64,000 nt of DNA from Sphingobacterium puteale (GCF_003627955.1 NZ_RBWS01000029.1:1-64000), one strand, 5' to 3'; positions 51,535 to 60,406 are shown, counted from the stretch's first letter. Made by a program: numbers and translations. The notes: generated by a model not told the origin, from the letters alone.

Positions 51535-53289
51535 TTAGTGAAATACACTTAAGTCCCACTGATCCTTCCAATTTATCTGTACTTTTTCATTCTGGAGATC
51601 AACCGGAAGCCAGATATATCTGCTATCCATGAGATCTTTGGGATTCCAGCGGTCGGCCATAAAGATAAAAGCATCCTTTTTTCCTGCGACAGGCAGGATA
51701 AATGTCGATTGGCCACCATAAGTCAAAGCCGAATTTGGTCCTTGCATTGGATCCCCTAGGGATTTCCAAGGGCCAAAAAGATCTGTAGCAACATGAAGCT
51801 CTGCACGATTTGGAGCCCAGCCAGTGCATCCGCTGGTGATCAGATAATACTTATCTTTGTACTTGAATAAAGCTGGGGCTTCCCGATGATTCCGGAAGAG
51901 CAAGGAATCTTTCGCTGTCACATGCAGGTAATCATCGGTTAATTGAACCATACGTAAAGCATAATTTTCATCCGATGAATAAATTTGGTAAGCCTTGCCA
52001 TCGGTGTCAACAAAAAGCCCCATATCGCGTGACATATTGTTATTAGGCCTGAAGCTATGAACAAAGTGAAAAGGCCCAAGCGGAGAGTCACTGATAGCGA
52101 CAGCGGCTCTGGCTGCTGCATAGCCCTGCCCCTTCAACTCAAGATGGAACCACATGACATATTTCTTCAGCTGCTCGTGATAGATAACCTTTGGCCGCTC
52201 CATAATACAGCCCCAGGCAATATCGCTTGTAGAATCTGCACTAGGTGTGAGAGCCAATCCTTCAAACTTCCAGTTATACAAATCATTGGATGAGTACACA
52301 TTGACTCCCTGAGATGTCGTTCCGCCACGTTTCTCACCGTACCAATAATATTTTCCATTTTGATGAAGTACGCCGCCGCCATGGGCATTGATTACATGAC
52401 CGGATTGGTCTTTCCATATTTCCCCTGGCGTAAAACTATGCATCTCAGCATGTTCCTTTTTTTGATAAACCCGTACATAATCAATTTCATATTTTGCAGG
52501 AAGTAATTTATCAGTTATCTTGCCGCCATTTATTCCGCCGAGGGCCAAATTTAACAGGAGATAATGCGGTTGGGTAAATGGATTGAATCCGGTACCATCC
52601 CGGTTGGCCAATTGATCCATAGGAACGTGAAGCATTTCCATATCGTCCACATAAAGCGTAATAGCTTCTTCATCCCAAATCATTCGCCAGATATGGAACT
52701 GATCTGCCCAAGCCTTTCCGCCAAGATCTTTGACTGCTTTCGTCTTACCGAACCAATGTGCTTTCCACCGTTGGTCAGTGCCAGTTGCGATATTGGCTAA
52801 TATATTGCCGCGGTAATATTCCATGATATCTATTTCACCATTGGATGGCCATTCTTTAGTGGTGCCTAATGTCCAGAATGCAGGCCAAAGGCCCTCACCA
52901 ACTGGGATACGTGCCCGGATTTCAAAAATCCCGTATTTCCAGTGCTGCTTTCCTAAAGTATTTATCGAAGCCGAAGTATAGGTTATCTTTTTACGGCTGG
53001 CAATCCAATCAGAGCTGCCCTGAATAAAACCCGGATGATTACGTTGTTCTTTTTTTGCTTCAATAACCAACAGGCCATTACGACAGGAAGCGTTTTCCTT
53101 TTGATACCACTGCTCTTCCCGGTTACGTTTGAAACCTTCTTCGTAACTCCATTTAGTCGTGTCGGGTGCACCATTATAATCAAACTCATCCGACCATACC
53201 AATTTATACTGTGGTGGGACGGGCTGTTGACTATATGCGGCAAAACAACTTGACAGCAAACTAAGACAGACAGATAAAAGTTTTTTCAT
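51535..53289 (-). CDS. GH16-GH43 fusion glycoside hydrolase
   Basis: This 584-residue secreted protein joins two catalytic domains. Residues about 27-285 are a GH16 laminarinase-type jelly roll with NGEIDIMEYY (nucleophile Glu152, acid/base Glu157). Residues about 295-584 form a GH43-type propeller with GGGVLHQNGKYYWYGE, MERPKVIYHEQLKKYVMWFH and ITSGCTGWAPN, closest in style to the exo-beta-1,3-galactanase-like GH43_24 group. With the GH2 next door this suggests beta-1,3-galactan or arabinogalactan side chains. The GH43 subfamily call is tentative. Confidence 0.8.
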   Translation of the reverse strand: MKKLLSVCLSLLSSCFAAYSQQPVPPQYKLVWSDEFDYNGAPDTTKWSYEEGFKRNREEQWYQKENASCRNGLLVIEAKKEQRNHPGFIQGSSDWIASRKKITYTSASINTLGKQHWKYGIFEIRARIPVGEGLWPAFWTLGTTKEWPSNGEIDIMEYYRGNILANIATGTDQRWKAHWFGKTKAVKDLGGKAWADQFHIWRMIWDEEAITLYVDDMEMLHVPMDQLANRDGTGFNPFTQPHYLLLNLALGGINGGKITDKLLPAKYEIDYVRVYQKKEHAEMHSFTPGEIWKDQSGHVINAHGGGVLHQNGKYYWYGEKRGGTTSQGVNVYSSNDLYNWKFEGLALTPSADSTSDIAWGCIMERPKVIYHEQLKKYVMWFHLELKGQGYAAARAAVAISDSPLGPFHFVHSFRPNNNMSRDMGLFVDTDGKAYQIYSSDENYALRMVQLTDDYLHVTAKDSLLFRNHREAPALFKYKDKYYLITSGCTGWAPNRAELHVATDLFGPWKSLGDPMQGPNSALTYGGQSTFILPVAGKKDAFIFMADRWNPKDLMDSRYIWLPVDLQNEKVQINWKDQWDLSVFH

Positions 53290-53341
53290 GATTTAGTTTA
53301 AGTTTCTTTGAGTTAACTGCTCGTGATGATCAGTAAACAAA

Positions 53342-53378
53342 AATATCCCCCTTTTCCTACGTAGTCAAGGGGGATATT
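53342..53378. other. Long intergenic hairpin between susD remnant and GH16-GH43 gene
   Basis: Arms AATATCCCCCTT (53342-53353) and AAGGGGGATATT (53367-53378) form a perfect 12-bp stem with a 13-nt loop. It lies 52 bp upstream of the GH16-GH43 start and 68 bp after the susD remnant stop. It lacks a clean T tract on the minus strand, so it could be an attenuator or processing site. Confidence 0.5.
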
Positions 53379-53445
53379 GAGTCAAAAAGAGGGATATATT
53401 CGTATTTGTGTAATAATGAGATGACACATATCCCTTTTTATATTT

Positions 53446-54480
53446 CTACAAGCCGGTTGGAGCAGTTCCACTGATCAGTGACCATCCTGGATTTTGATAA
53501 ATAACAGAGTTTTCTGCTGTTCCATCATCCGAAGCCAACTGGAAATGCTCTGTGGCAATGGGTGCGAGGTAATGCGCCATGGCAAATTTTACACCGGTAT
53601 AAGACAGGGCATTGCTTCGGATCTCCAATGGTCTGAGGTATTCACTCCGCGCAGGATCTGAAACGACAGATTTATCATCGGTAGCACCATAAATCAGCTG
53701 TTCGGGTTTATACCAATCTTTCATCGGTCCCCAAAGTTTAAAACCTTCAAAATGGTCTGCTGTTGTAATCAGCTGGTCCATTGCCCGCCAACGCTTAAGA
53801 TCCATCCAACGCAGACCTTCCGCCATAAGTTCGCTTCTGCGTTCGCGACGTATATTGTACAATGTTGGTGATACAAACTGTCCTGCAGAATACGCGCCCC
53901 AGTCTTTCTTTTCTTTATCCATTTGCGTTGCCGCAATGGTCGCATTGAAATCTGGATCGACCTTAGCCCGCGTACGCAGTGCGCGCCAATAGGCCTGTGC
54001 CTTCGTATCTAAATTTTGATTCTTTTCATAACAGGCCTCCATGTAATTGAGGTAAGCCTCGGTGGCTCGGAAGGTAATGCTACCCGTAAATCCCTGACCG
54101 TTGAGCGTTTGTAAACCGTCGTATGAAATGCCTTTACGTATGGTATACCCCGTTGTATAACGTCGTTCCCAATCGGTATCGTAAACAGTCGGGGTGGGCT
54201 CTATGAGTGTGTAGTGAGTACCTTGTCCAATATTGACCAATACATTCTTTTGGCCAGGTTCTTTTAAAAACAATTGTAAACGACCATCGCGATTCTTCCG
54301 AACATCTGCAATGTAATCGTCGCCCGCATAACCGCTGCCCGTGGCGTAAATAGGCAGTCCATTGGACATCAGGAAGCTTTCGACAAGGCCACGTGTCAAA
54401 CCAACCGCATAATTTCCGCGTTGAGCATAAACAGGCACATTATGTGTCACCAGGTAATAGCAGTAATATGAATATTCTTA
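53446..54480 (-). pseudogene. Truncated SusD-family protein
   Basis: The open frame (334 residues from a GTG at 54450, open to 54480) keeps only the carboxyl half of a SusD: TRGLVESFLMSNGLPIY, then SITFRATEAYLNYMEACYE, RRERRSELMAEGLRWMDLKR and the end TEHFQLA...NPGWS. The lipoprotein signal and first SusD helices are gone, and no susC lies upstream. The break falls near 54480, where unrelated DNA begins. It may still be made but cannot be exported. Confidence 0.75.
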
Positions 54481-54511
54481 AAAAGTATGCTATCATTTTG
54501 TTATTGTTTCA

Positions 54512-54898
54512 TTAGCGATCCAGCCGATCAAGTAATAGCATAGTATTCCATAAAGCATTCATAACTTGGGCATTCATTACCCAAACACTTGCATTTTCGT
54601 TAATTTTGATAAACTCATAAGTTGCCATTTTTCCATTCGTCATTGTAGTTGCCTGTAAAATACACAAGAAGTCTTTAACGGAAAGTTTTTCTTGTACCAT
54701 TAAAGAAGTCATGTAATAGATCGTTTCTGTGCCAATTAAAGTATAAATGCCGTCCTCCCGTTCTATCCCAACCAAAATATCTGCACCTATATTATTTAGA
54801 TATTGAATTATTTCACTATGCTCATCTCTATAGTTCTCCCCGGATAACGTATCCAACATATTCCGTTTGATTCTCGCTTTTAGATTGATACGTTTCAT
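54512..54898 (-). CDS. Hypothetical protein, cargo-like
   Basis: This 128-residue cytoplasmic protein starts MKRINLKARIKRNMLDTL and has an alpha/beta middle (IIQYLNNIGADILVGIERE, TLIGTETIYYMTSLM). No motif is recognised. Its start is 48 bp from the end of repeat copy B, on the same strand, as with the other small accessory genes next to the repeat. It may be an immunity-like orphan gene. Confidence 0.5.
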   Translation of the reverse strand: MKRINLKARIKRNMLDTLSGENYRDEHSEIIQYLNNIGADILVGIEREDGIYTLIGTETIYYMTSLMVQEKLSVKDFLCILQATTMTNGKMATYEFIKINENASVWVMNAQVMNALWNTMLLLDRLDR

Positions 54899-54946
54899 TT
54901 TATTCCTTCATTGAACTCAGCTAAAAGTATAAAAAAATTAGCTATT

Positions 54947-55177
54947 AAAACTATTTCAAACCGACTATTGTTCTTACTATACAAAACGGCTACTAGCTTC
55001 CTTTCGAAAGAAAGGTTCAACATAAAAATTGGCGTCGTACAGTGAAAATAAAATAGTCTTTAAAAACATTGGATGACGAAACAAAAAAGAGGAAACGATA
55101 GGAAACATAAAAATTACTGTACAAGAAAACGCTAAGAGAAAGGGTCTGATGAGAATCAGGCCCTTTTGACGTTAAAA
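54947..55177 (-). repeat. Dispersed ~235-bp repeat, copy B
   Basis: Same element as copy A, over 90 percent identical by eye, same orientation. The minus-strand frame MFPIVSSFLFRHPMF... is open for 43 codons (54977-55108). It follows directly on the terminator of NTF2-like copy 4 and precedes the 128-residue gene. Confidence 0.75.
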
Positions 55178-55199
55178 AGCCACATCCCATGACGTGGCT
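55174..55199 (-). terminator. Terminator of NTF2-like copy 4
   Basis: GCCACATC (55179-55186) and GACGTGGC (55191-55198) with TTTTTAACG after the stem on the minus strand. It merges into the end of repeat copy B. Confidence 0.65.
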
Positions 55200-55232
55200 C
55201 TACAACATTTATATATTTGTAAGGGATGGCTC

Positions 55233-55679
55233 TTATTTATACGAATTAATCGATTTGGAGACTTTCCAGTAATTGCCTTCACGTACCAAAGTCACAAGGT
55301 CTACTTTGCTGAAATTTTCAAATTTTAGAGTCACTTTAGCAACCGTATAGTCTGCGGATTCCTCGATAATATCAGTGCTTACTGTACAGTTCAGCTTTTC
55401 GCCTTTTTGTTTTTTTAAGGATTTAATTACTTCGCTTCGACTGTTACTGTGTGCATTGGTAGTTTGGATTTTTTGATTAAAATCTTCGGCAAATAACTGC
55501 TCTACGCCAACCGATTCACCTTCGGTAGTGACCGCAACATAGTGATCAAGTGCCAAGTCGGCTGTGGAAAGGTTAACGTTTGCTTTTGATGATTTGGAAC
55601 CTGGTCCTTCAGCCGCCATAGCGAAAGCGGATACTGCTATTAAGGCTGCTGCTGCGAATGTTTTTACTAGAGTTTTCAT
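55233..55679 (-). CDS. Secreted NTF2-like protein, copy 4
   Basis: 148 residues with signal MKTLVKTFAAAALIAVSAFA. Changes against copy 2 include SKSSKANVNL, GESVGVEQLF and KVDLVTLVREGNYWKVS. The Cys of LNCTVSTDI is kept. It has the full conserved promoter block. The substitutions are scattered over the surface, consistent with diversification rather than decay. Confidence 0.75.
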   Translation of the reverse strand: MKTLVKTFAAAALIAVSAFAMAAEGPGSKSSKANVNLSTADLALDHYVAVTTEGESVGVEQLFAEDFNQKIQTTNAHSNSRSEVIKSLKKQKGEKLNCTVSTDIIEESADYTVAKVTLKFENFSKVDLVTLVREGNYWKVSKSINSYK

Positions 55680-55726
55680 AATGTCTTTTTTTATTGCGTT
55701 AGTTATATTGTTCTAATTTGTTGACT

Positions 55727-55815
55727 CAAAACTACGACACAATACCCCCCTAGCCTATGGGCTTTAGACTAACGAACAGGAAAACTCGGTGAATGACGGG
55801 AATGGGGAGGTGAAT
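55727..55815 (-). promoter_or_regulatory. Promoter and conserved upstream block, NTF2-like copy 4
   Basis: TAGTTTTG (55727-55734, minus strand) with AGCC-CATA-GGCT and CATTCACCGAGTTTTCC upstream, in the same order as at the other copies. Confidence 0.65.
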
Positions 55816-55838
55816 AAAAATTTTCAACTATAGCTTTT

Positions 55839-56609
55839 TCACTTATAAAAATTCCTCCATGTATAAGGTTGAGGATGGCTTAGTTGATATATCCTTTGTT
55901 CTCTTTCAGACAGATAATCATAATAACCACCGAATTCTATCAAATACTCCTCTCCCACCCCCATCCTCCAAAACATATCCATATTATCCTTATCAGGAAA
56001 CTTAGACCAAGGCGGTTGCTTGGCATTTTGAAGTGTGTGAAATTGTCCAAATTGGCGTAGAAAATCTCGTACTTCCATCAATGCAAAACCTAATAAATTT
56101 TGACCTCGCCAGCAATATATGTTTTCGATATCAAAGTCATCTTGTGACAGTCCGATACCCCATATGGTGTCAACAGGGCTTGCTTCAACGAGAATTCTAT
56201 TTTCTGTCTTTAACAGATATTCTGCTAGGCCAGGATGTTGATTAAACTTGTGTATGTTGCCGTTCTTAACGATCTCAAATTTTTGTTCATTCCAAATCTG
56301 ATCATCATAGCCTATAACTTTCCTTCCCAGCTCTTTGGCTTCGCCTGGCTTATTACAGTTTATAATTTTCTCAAAGCTCTTTTTATCCTCAAAAAGTAAT
56401 GCCTTTTGGGCCATCATCCAATGTTCCGCAGTTTTATAAGTTATATTATCAACTATAAATGGACTTTCATGCCATTGGCTAAAAACAAATTTTCCGACCT
56501 CTTGATTTTGTTTATTTGTATGTCCCCAAAAGAAAAGAAATTTGACTGTACCTCCACTTTCAAACATATCGGTTAACCATTTAATATCATATTGTTCCAT
56601 ATTGCTCAA
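55839..56609 (-). CDS. NADAR-family protein with carboxyl extension
   Basis: This 256-residue protein has a NADAR/YbiA-type domain (residues about 20-185) with the family marks FFWGH, FSQWHESPF, TAEHWMMAQKALLF, SPVDTIWGIG and WRGQNLLGFALMEVRD. NADAR proteins act as N-glycosidases on riboflavin intermediates or on ADP-ribosylated substrates. The last 70 residues are an extra region. Its position 79 bp from repeat copy C and among orphan genes fits an ADP-ribose-linked defence or immunity role, which is inference. Confidence 0.85.
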   Translation of the reverse strand: MSNMEQYDIKWLTDMFESGGTVKFLFFWGHTNKQNQEVGKFVFSQWHESPFIVDNITYKTAEHWMMAQKALLFEDKKSFEKIINCNKPGEAKELGRKVIGYDDQIWNEQKFEIVKNGNIHKFNQHPGLAEYLLKTENRILVEASPVDTIWGIGLSQDDFDIENIYCWRGQNLLGFALMEVRDFLRQFGQFHTLQNAKQPPWSKFPDKDNMDMFWRMGVGEEYLIEFGGYYDYLSEREQRIYQLSHPQPYTWRNFYK

Positions 56610-56687
56610 CTATAAATCTATTAATTTGAAGCCATCGTATCCTTTTTCATTTTAAGGAAAGCTCAATTTATCAAAAAAACAGGAATG

Positions 56688-56919
56688 ATAAAACTATTTT
56701 AAACCGACTATTGTTCTTACAATACAAAACGGCAACAACCTTCCTTTCGAAATAAAGGTTCAACATAAAAATTGGCTTCGTACAGTGAAAATCCAATTGT
56801 CTTAAAAAACATTGGATGACGAAACAAAAAAGAGGAAACGATAGGAAACATAAAAATTACTGTACAAAAAACGCGAAGAGAAAGGGTCTGATGAGAATCA
56901 GGCCCTTTTGACGTTAAAA
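56688..56919 (-). repeat. Dispersed ~235-bp repeat, copy C
   Basis: The most diverged copy. One base is missing near 56870, upstream of the frame, but the minus-strand 44-codon frame (56717-56851) is still open. It precedes the NADAR gene. Its other side joins a remnant of an NTF2-type terminator (about 56938-56982). Confidence 0.7.
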
Positions 56920-56958
56920 CAATGCTTCACAACAAAAGCCGCATCTCACGACGTGGCC

Positions 56959-57478
56959 TTAAATAAACATATGATTCACTGGCAGAGTGCTATCGAAATT
57001 ATGTGTTTTCAGTTGATTCGCGACTCGACTATAGCTGTCCATCTTAATCGCATTGAGCAATAAATCCCGAGACCAGCCTTTTACTACCGCTTCATTGGCG
57101 TAAAACATAACCTCCTCTATAGTTTTTATTTTATCTAATAATAGTAGATTATGTCCCCATGGCAAAACTGCTACGCTCTGTAGCAGTTTTGTATTTTGCC
57201 GATAATAACGTTCATAAAAACGCTTCATGTTCCATAAGTTGCGCGGCGACAGTCCCATATCAGGAAACTCACTTTTCAGGTCAACAGACAATTGTTTGAC
57301 TACACCACTACCGTATCCTTCCTCCAGTTTTTTCTCTGAAAGCAGTCTTCATAAATTCCAATACATGGAATTCGCTGCGCTGTTGATCTGCTTCGCAATC
57401 AATGTTCGGTTGCTACGGATTTCTGCGACAGCTTGTTGCAATATTTCGTTATAGTCTAAATCGCTTATTTTAACACCG
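56959..57478 (-). pseudogene. DUF1016/YhcG-like nuclease gene remnant
   Basis: One frame reads VKISDLDYNEILQQAVAEIR, then INSAANSMYWNL, an in-frame TGA (57349-57351), RLLSEKKLEEGYGSGVVKQL and PRNLWNMKRFYERY. This is the amino-terminal domain of the DUF1016/YhcG family, whose carboxyl PD-(D/E)xK nuclease half is absent. The frame runs into an NTF2-type terminator remnant (LPVNHMFI tail). Nonsense mutation plus truncation make it a dead gene. Confidence 0.7.
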
Positions 57479-57890
57479 CCGCTCGTATCACGTTCTGAAT
57501 ATGCTTACTCATATACTGCTAATCCTAATTTTTCTTGTCCCTGTGTCATTTTTTTATGAAGCCAAATCCTCCATCAATGCCAGTTCTTTAAAAAAACGTT
57601 CTTCCTAACTTAACTCCCAAAATTCGTCGTCGTTAAAGATCATCCCAATCAAAGTCTCTTCAACAAAAGAATATAAAGATAGTAAGTATTTTTCTATCAG
57701 CAATCAGACTCAGAAGAACCAAATCCGAGTCTTTTGCCCCTTTGATGAAAAATAGTATTTAATTATGCTCCTGCTCATTCCAAAGTTTAGAAACAATATT
57801 CTTGAATAAAGCAGGTTTGAGAACTTAACTTCTAATCGAATTAATGATCACTTCTTATTACCAGGCTTACTACTAATTATTCTCCTAAAC
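57479..57890. other. Gene-free decayed stretch
   Basis: No intact gene. On the minus strand a broken frame reads GMIFNDDEFWELS, a stop, EERFFKELALMEDLAS, a stop, which may be the remains of another restriction-associated gene. The rest is AT-rich and unassigned. Confidence 0.4.
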
Positions 57891-57895
57891 ACAAA

Positions 57896-57923
57896 AGAAG
57901 CCATATCTTCCGACATGGCTTCT
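57896..57923 (-). terminator. Terminator of DUF3267 gene
   Basis: AGAAGCCAT / ATGGCTTCT arms with T-rich flank on the minus strand, 58 bp after the stop at 57981. The stem resembles the NTF2-type terminators in form. Confidence 0.6.
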
Positions 57924-57980
57924 ATAGTGAAAGTCCCAAAACCATCAGGTCATGGATTTTGAACCAACAGCAAACCAGGC

Positions 57981-58571
57981 TTATTCATCTTTTTTATAGA
58001 TAAAACATCCTGCTTCGGAGGGGTGGTCGAGAACCAAATTCCGCATGTCTTCACGCCATATGAGCTGCACGATCATAAAATCTCCGGCTGCGGAAACGGT
58101 AAAAAAAATGGCAAACAGCAGGATATTCACATTTCCGCTGTACCAAGCATAAATGGCAGGGATAATCCCTAATATAATGAAGGGCATCAATGCGCCGACA
58201 ATATATTGACGGACAAGAAGTGGCTCCTTACAGTGGCAATAGGGTGTCAGCATTTTCATCAAGACACCAAACTTGATTGATTTAAACCCCTTCTTGGTGT
58301 AACAGGCCCAGGTGATCCCATGGATCAGTTCATGCGCAATGATACCAAGGATCACCACCAGTATACCTATCAGGACCGAAGTGATGGAGGTAATTTCTAG
58401 CATATCGATCATAAAAACAAATGGCCCATCCTCCCGGCCCCAAATCAGGTAAAACGGTAAAGTATATAGGAGAATAACCGGAATAAATAGAAACAGTGCA
58501 AAGACATTGGCTTTATACAGATCAATAAACCGCTCTTCTTTGCGGTAGCCCGGAATTGATGCTATATCCAT
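57981..58571 (-). CDS. DUF3267-type membrane metalloprotease-like protein
   Basis: This 196-residue protein has four membrane segments. GIIAHELIHGITWA (residues about 82-95) is the HExxH-type zinc site of the DUF3267 family of putative membrane zinc proteases, related in arrangement to site-2 proteases. A second conserved region with LLVRQYIVGALMPFIILG follows. The substrate is unknown. It is a single-gene unit with terminators on both sides. Confidence 0.85.
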   Translation of the reverse strand: MDIASIPGYRKEERFIDLYKANVFALFLFIPVILLYTLPFYLIWGREDGPFVFMIDMLEITSITSVLIGILVVILGIIAHELIHGITWACYTKKGFKSIKFGVLMKMLTPYCHCKEPLLVRQYIVGALMPFIILGIIPAIYAWYSGNVNILLFAIFFTVSAAGDFMIVQLIWREDMRNLVLDHPSEAGCFIYKKDE

Positions 58572-58694
58572 ATAGTGTTTATAATAAATGGTTTATAATA
58601 TAAAATGATGCCTCCTAAAAATAATACAAATTTTATTTCCAGCCAAACATCCCCAATCAAACTTCATCAGTATCGGGTTCTTTTTACATAAAAT

Positions 58695-58716
58695 AGCCAC
58701 ACCTTACGGTGTGGCT
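58695..58716 (-). terminator. Terminator of TraB/GumN gene
   Basis: Perfect stem AGCCACACC / GGTGTGGCT with a 4-nt loop and an AT-rich tail on the minus strand, 75 bp after the stop. Confidence 0.75.
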
Positions 58717-58790
58717 CCCCAGTATATATTACTTATTTTGATGGTTTCAAGGTATTAATTCTGAGTTTAACGGCCGGCCTGGGTTCATGA

Positions 58791-59639
58791 TCACTCAACG
58801 GCAGTAACGGTATAGCCAATTTTACGAAGCAGAGTAATCAGCCCTTTATCCCCAGCAAGGTGCCCTGCACCAACAGCGATAAAACAAGATTGATCTTTGA
58901 TCATCTTGGGTATGATAGCCGTCCAGTTCTCGTTCCGCTCATTCAGCAGTTTTTCTTTTTGTTCGTCAGTCATCCAGGTAGGATCCTGAATCAGGGCGGT
59001 TAACGCACCCAGATTTTCTGTTTTATAGGCTGCCACCATTTTTGCGATCAACGCTGGATATTTATTCAGTTGATAGACCGATTCCATGAACAGCTTGGGG
59101 GTAATGATATCTTTCAGCAATGCAAACTGCATATCGATCGTTTCGAGCTCCCCGATAACCTTCCCTTTGGCAGTTGCGATGGCCGACAGTTCCATTTCAT
59201 AGGACTTCATCTTTGTTGGATCAGTACAATTGAACCCTTTCATCGTAAATAAAGAGACCACCGCAATGGGAGACACATAATCCAAAAGCTTAATGGAAAG
59301 ATCTTCTGCAGTTAATACACTATCCATTTTTTGAACTTCACGGTCTGAGAATGTCTTTATAAATGCAGTATCCGGTGCACTGTAGGCTCGTAGTTTCTGG
59401 GCATTGTCCGGATTGGAAAGGTCCACCTCAAAAACGACTTCTTGGCTTTTGTCCAGGGCATCAAGGCATTTTTGCTTGATCTCAAAATCATCCGGGCACA
59501 GCATATGTACGGTACCGAACAGGTAAGATTCTTGCTTGAGGCCATTTCCGGCAATTTTCCACAACATGGAGTTTTCCTGGGCAACTCCGCTAGAAACAAC
59601 GAAAAAAAATAACAATTGTAGGATCAGCTGCTTTTTCAT
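58791..59639 (-). CDS. TraB/GumN-family protein
   Basis: This 282-residue protein has a signal peptide (LILQLLFFFVVSSGVAQ) and the TraB fold marks SYLFGTVHMLCPDDF, EVVFEVDLSN and CFIAVGAGHLAGDKGLI with two conserved His/Glu residues. Family members are thought to be metal-dependent proteases or hydrolases of the envelope. It is full length and stands as a single gene. Confidence 0.85.
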   Translation of the reverse strand: MKKQLILQLLFFFVVSSGVAQENSMLWKIAGNGLKQESYLFGTVHMLCPDDFEIKQKCLDALDKSQEVVFEVDLSNPDNAQKLRAYSAPDTAFIKTFSDREVQKMDSVLTAEDLSIKLLDYVSPIAVVSLFTMKGFNCTDPTKMKSYEMELSAIATAKGKVIGELETIDMQFALLKDIITPKLFMESVYQLNKYPALIAKMVAAYKTENLGALTALIQDPTWMTDEQKEKLLNERNENWTAIIPKMIKDQSCFIAVGAGHLAGDKGLITLLRKIGYTVTAVE

Positions 59640-59674
59640 TTATATAGATTAATGTTAATTATTGTTATACGGTT

Positions 59675-59803
59675 TTATCTTGCTGCACCATGAAAACCAT
59701 CTTTAATTCCTTGAACAAAATCGGCGCTATTCAATAATATACAGATACAGCATATCACAACCACAAGTGTCATCAGTAATTTTAACAGTTTTTTTCTTTC
59801 CAT
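59675..59803 (-). CDS. Small 42-residue membrane peptide gene
   Basis: An ATG at 59803 opens a 42-codon frame. It begins with a charged start (MERKKLLKLL), then a membrane helix (MTLVVVICCICILL) and an amphipathic tail (SADFVQGIKDGFHGAAR). The tail resembles those of small Bacteroidota membrane peptides of unknown role. The gene lies 35 bp upstream of the TraB start on the same strand. The well-formed pattern argues for a true gene. Confidence 0.55.
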   Translation of the reverse strand: MERKKLLKLLMTLVVVICCICILLNSADFVQGIKDGFHGAAR

Positions 59804-59992
59804 AATTTAAATTTGGTTTATTTTTACATCAAAACTTTTCAAATTCAACGGATGCCTCATCCGTTAATGGCTATAACTATCAAACAATATAACGAATTAA
59901 TTTTAATTTACTGAAAAGATAAAGACAAACCATCTAATTAATTTTGCATTACACTATTTTCAACACCACAACTACAGATATCCATTGAGCTA

Positions 59993-60165
59993 TAGCAATT
60001 GGTCTAAGTCTGCTGACTCTCTCTTAGCCATTAAGGCAACATAGTGCGCTAAAGCAAAGTCTGTTGTAGAAATGCTAACGTTTGCTTTTGCTGATTTTGA
60101 ACCTGGTCCCATAGGCTGCCGTAGCGAATGTGGATACTGTGGTTAGGGCTGTTGCTGACGAATAT
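59993..60165 (-). pseudogene. NTF2-like gene fragment cut by repeat D
   Basis: The minus strand keeps SATALTTVSTFATAA of the signal peptide, then after a one-base shift GPGSKSAKANVSISTTDFAL and ADLDQLL followed by a stop. The gene's start codons are missing: the sequence runs straight into repeat copy D at 60166. This looks like an NTF2-like copy interrupted by the repeat. Confidence 0.75.
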
Positions 60166-60406
60166 TTACTCCAATAAAACTATTTCAAATCGACTATTGT
60201 TCTTACTATACAAAACGGCTACTAGCTTCCTTTCGAAAGAAAAGGCCGACATAAAAATTGGCGTCGTACAGTGAAAATCCAATAGTCTTTAAAAACATTG
60301 GATGACGAAACAAAAAAGAGGAAACGATAGGAAACATAAAAATTACTGTACAAGAAAACGCTAAGAGAAAGGGTCTGATGAGAATCAGGCCCTTTTGACG
60401 TTAAAA
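60166..60406 (-). repeat. Dispersed ~235-bp repeat, copy D
   Basis: Nearly identical to copy B, with the same left end as copy A (TTACTCCAATAAAACTATTT). The minus-strand frame of 43 codons (60206-60337) is open. The left end falls exactly where an NTF2-like signal sequence is cut. Confidence 0.75.
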
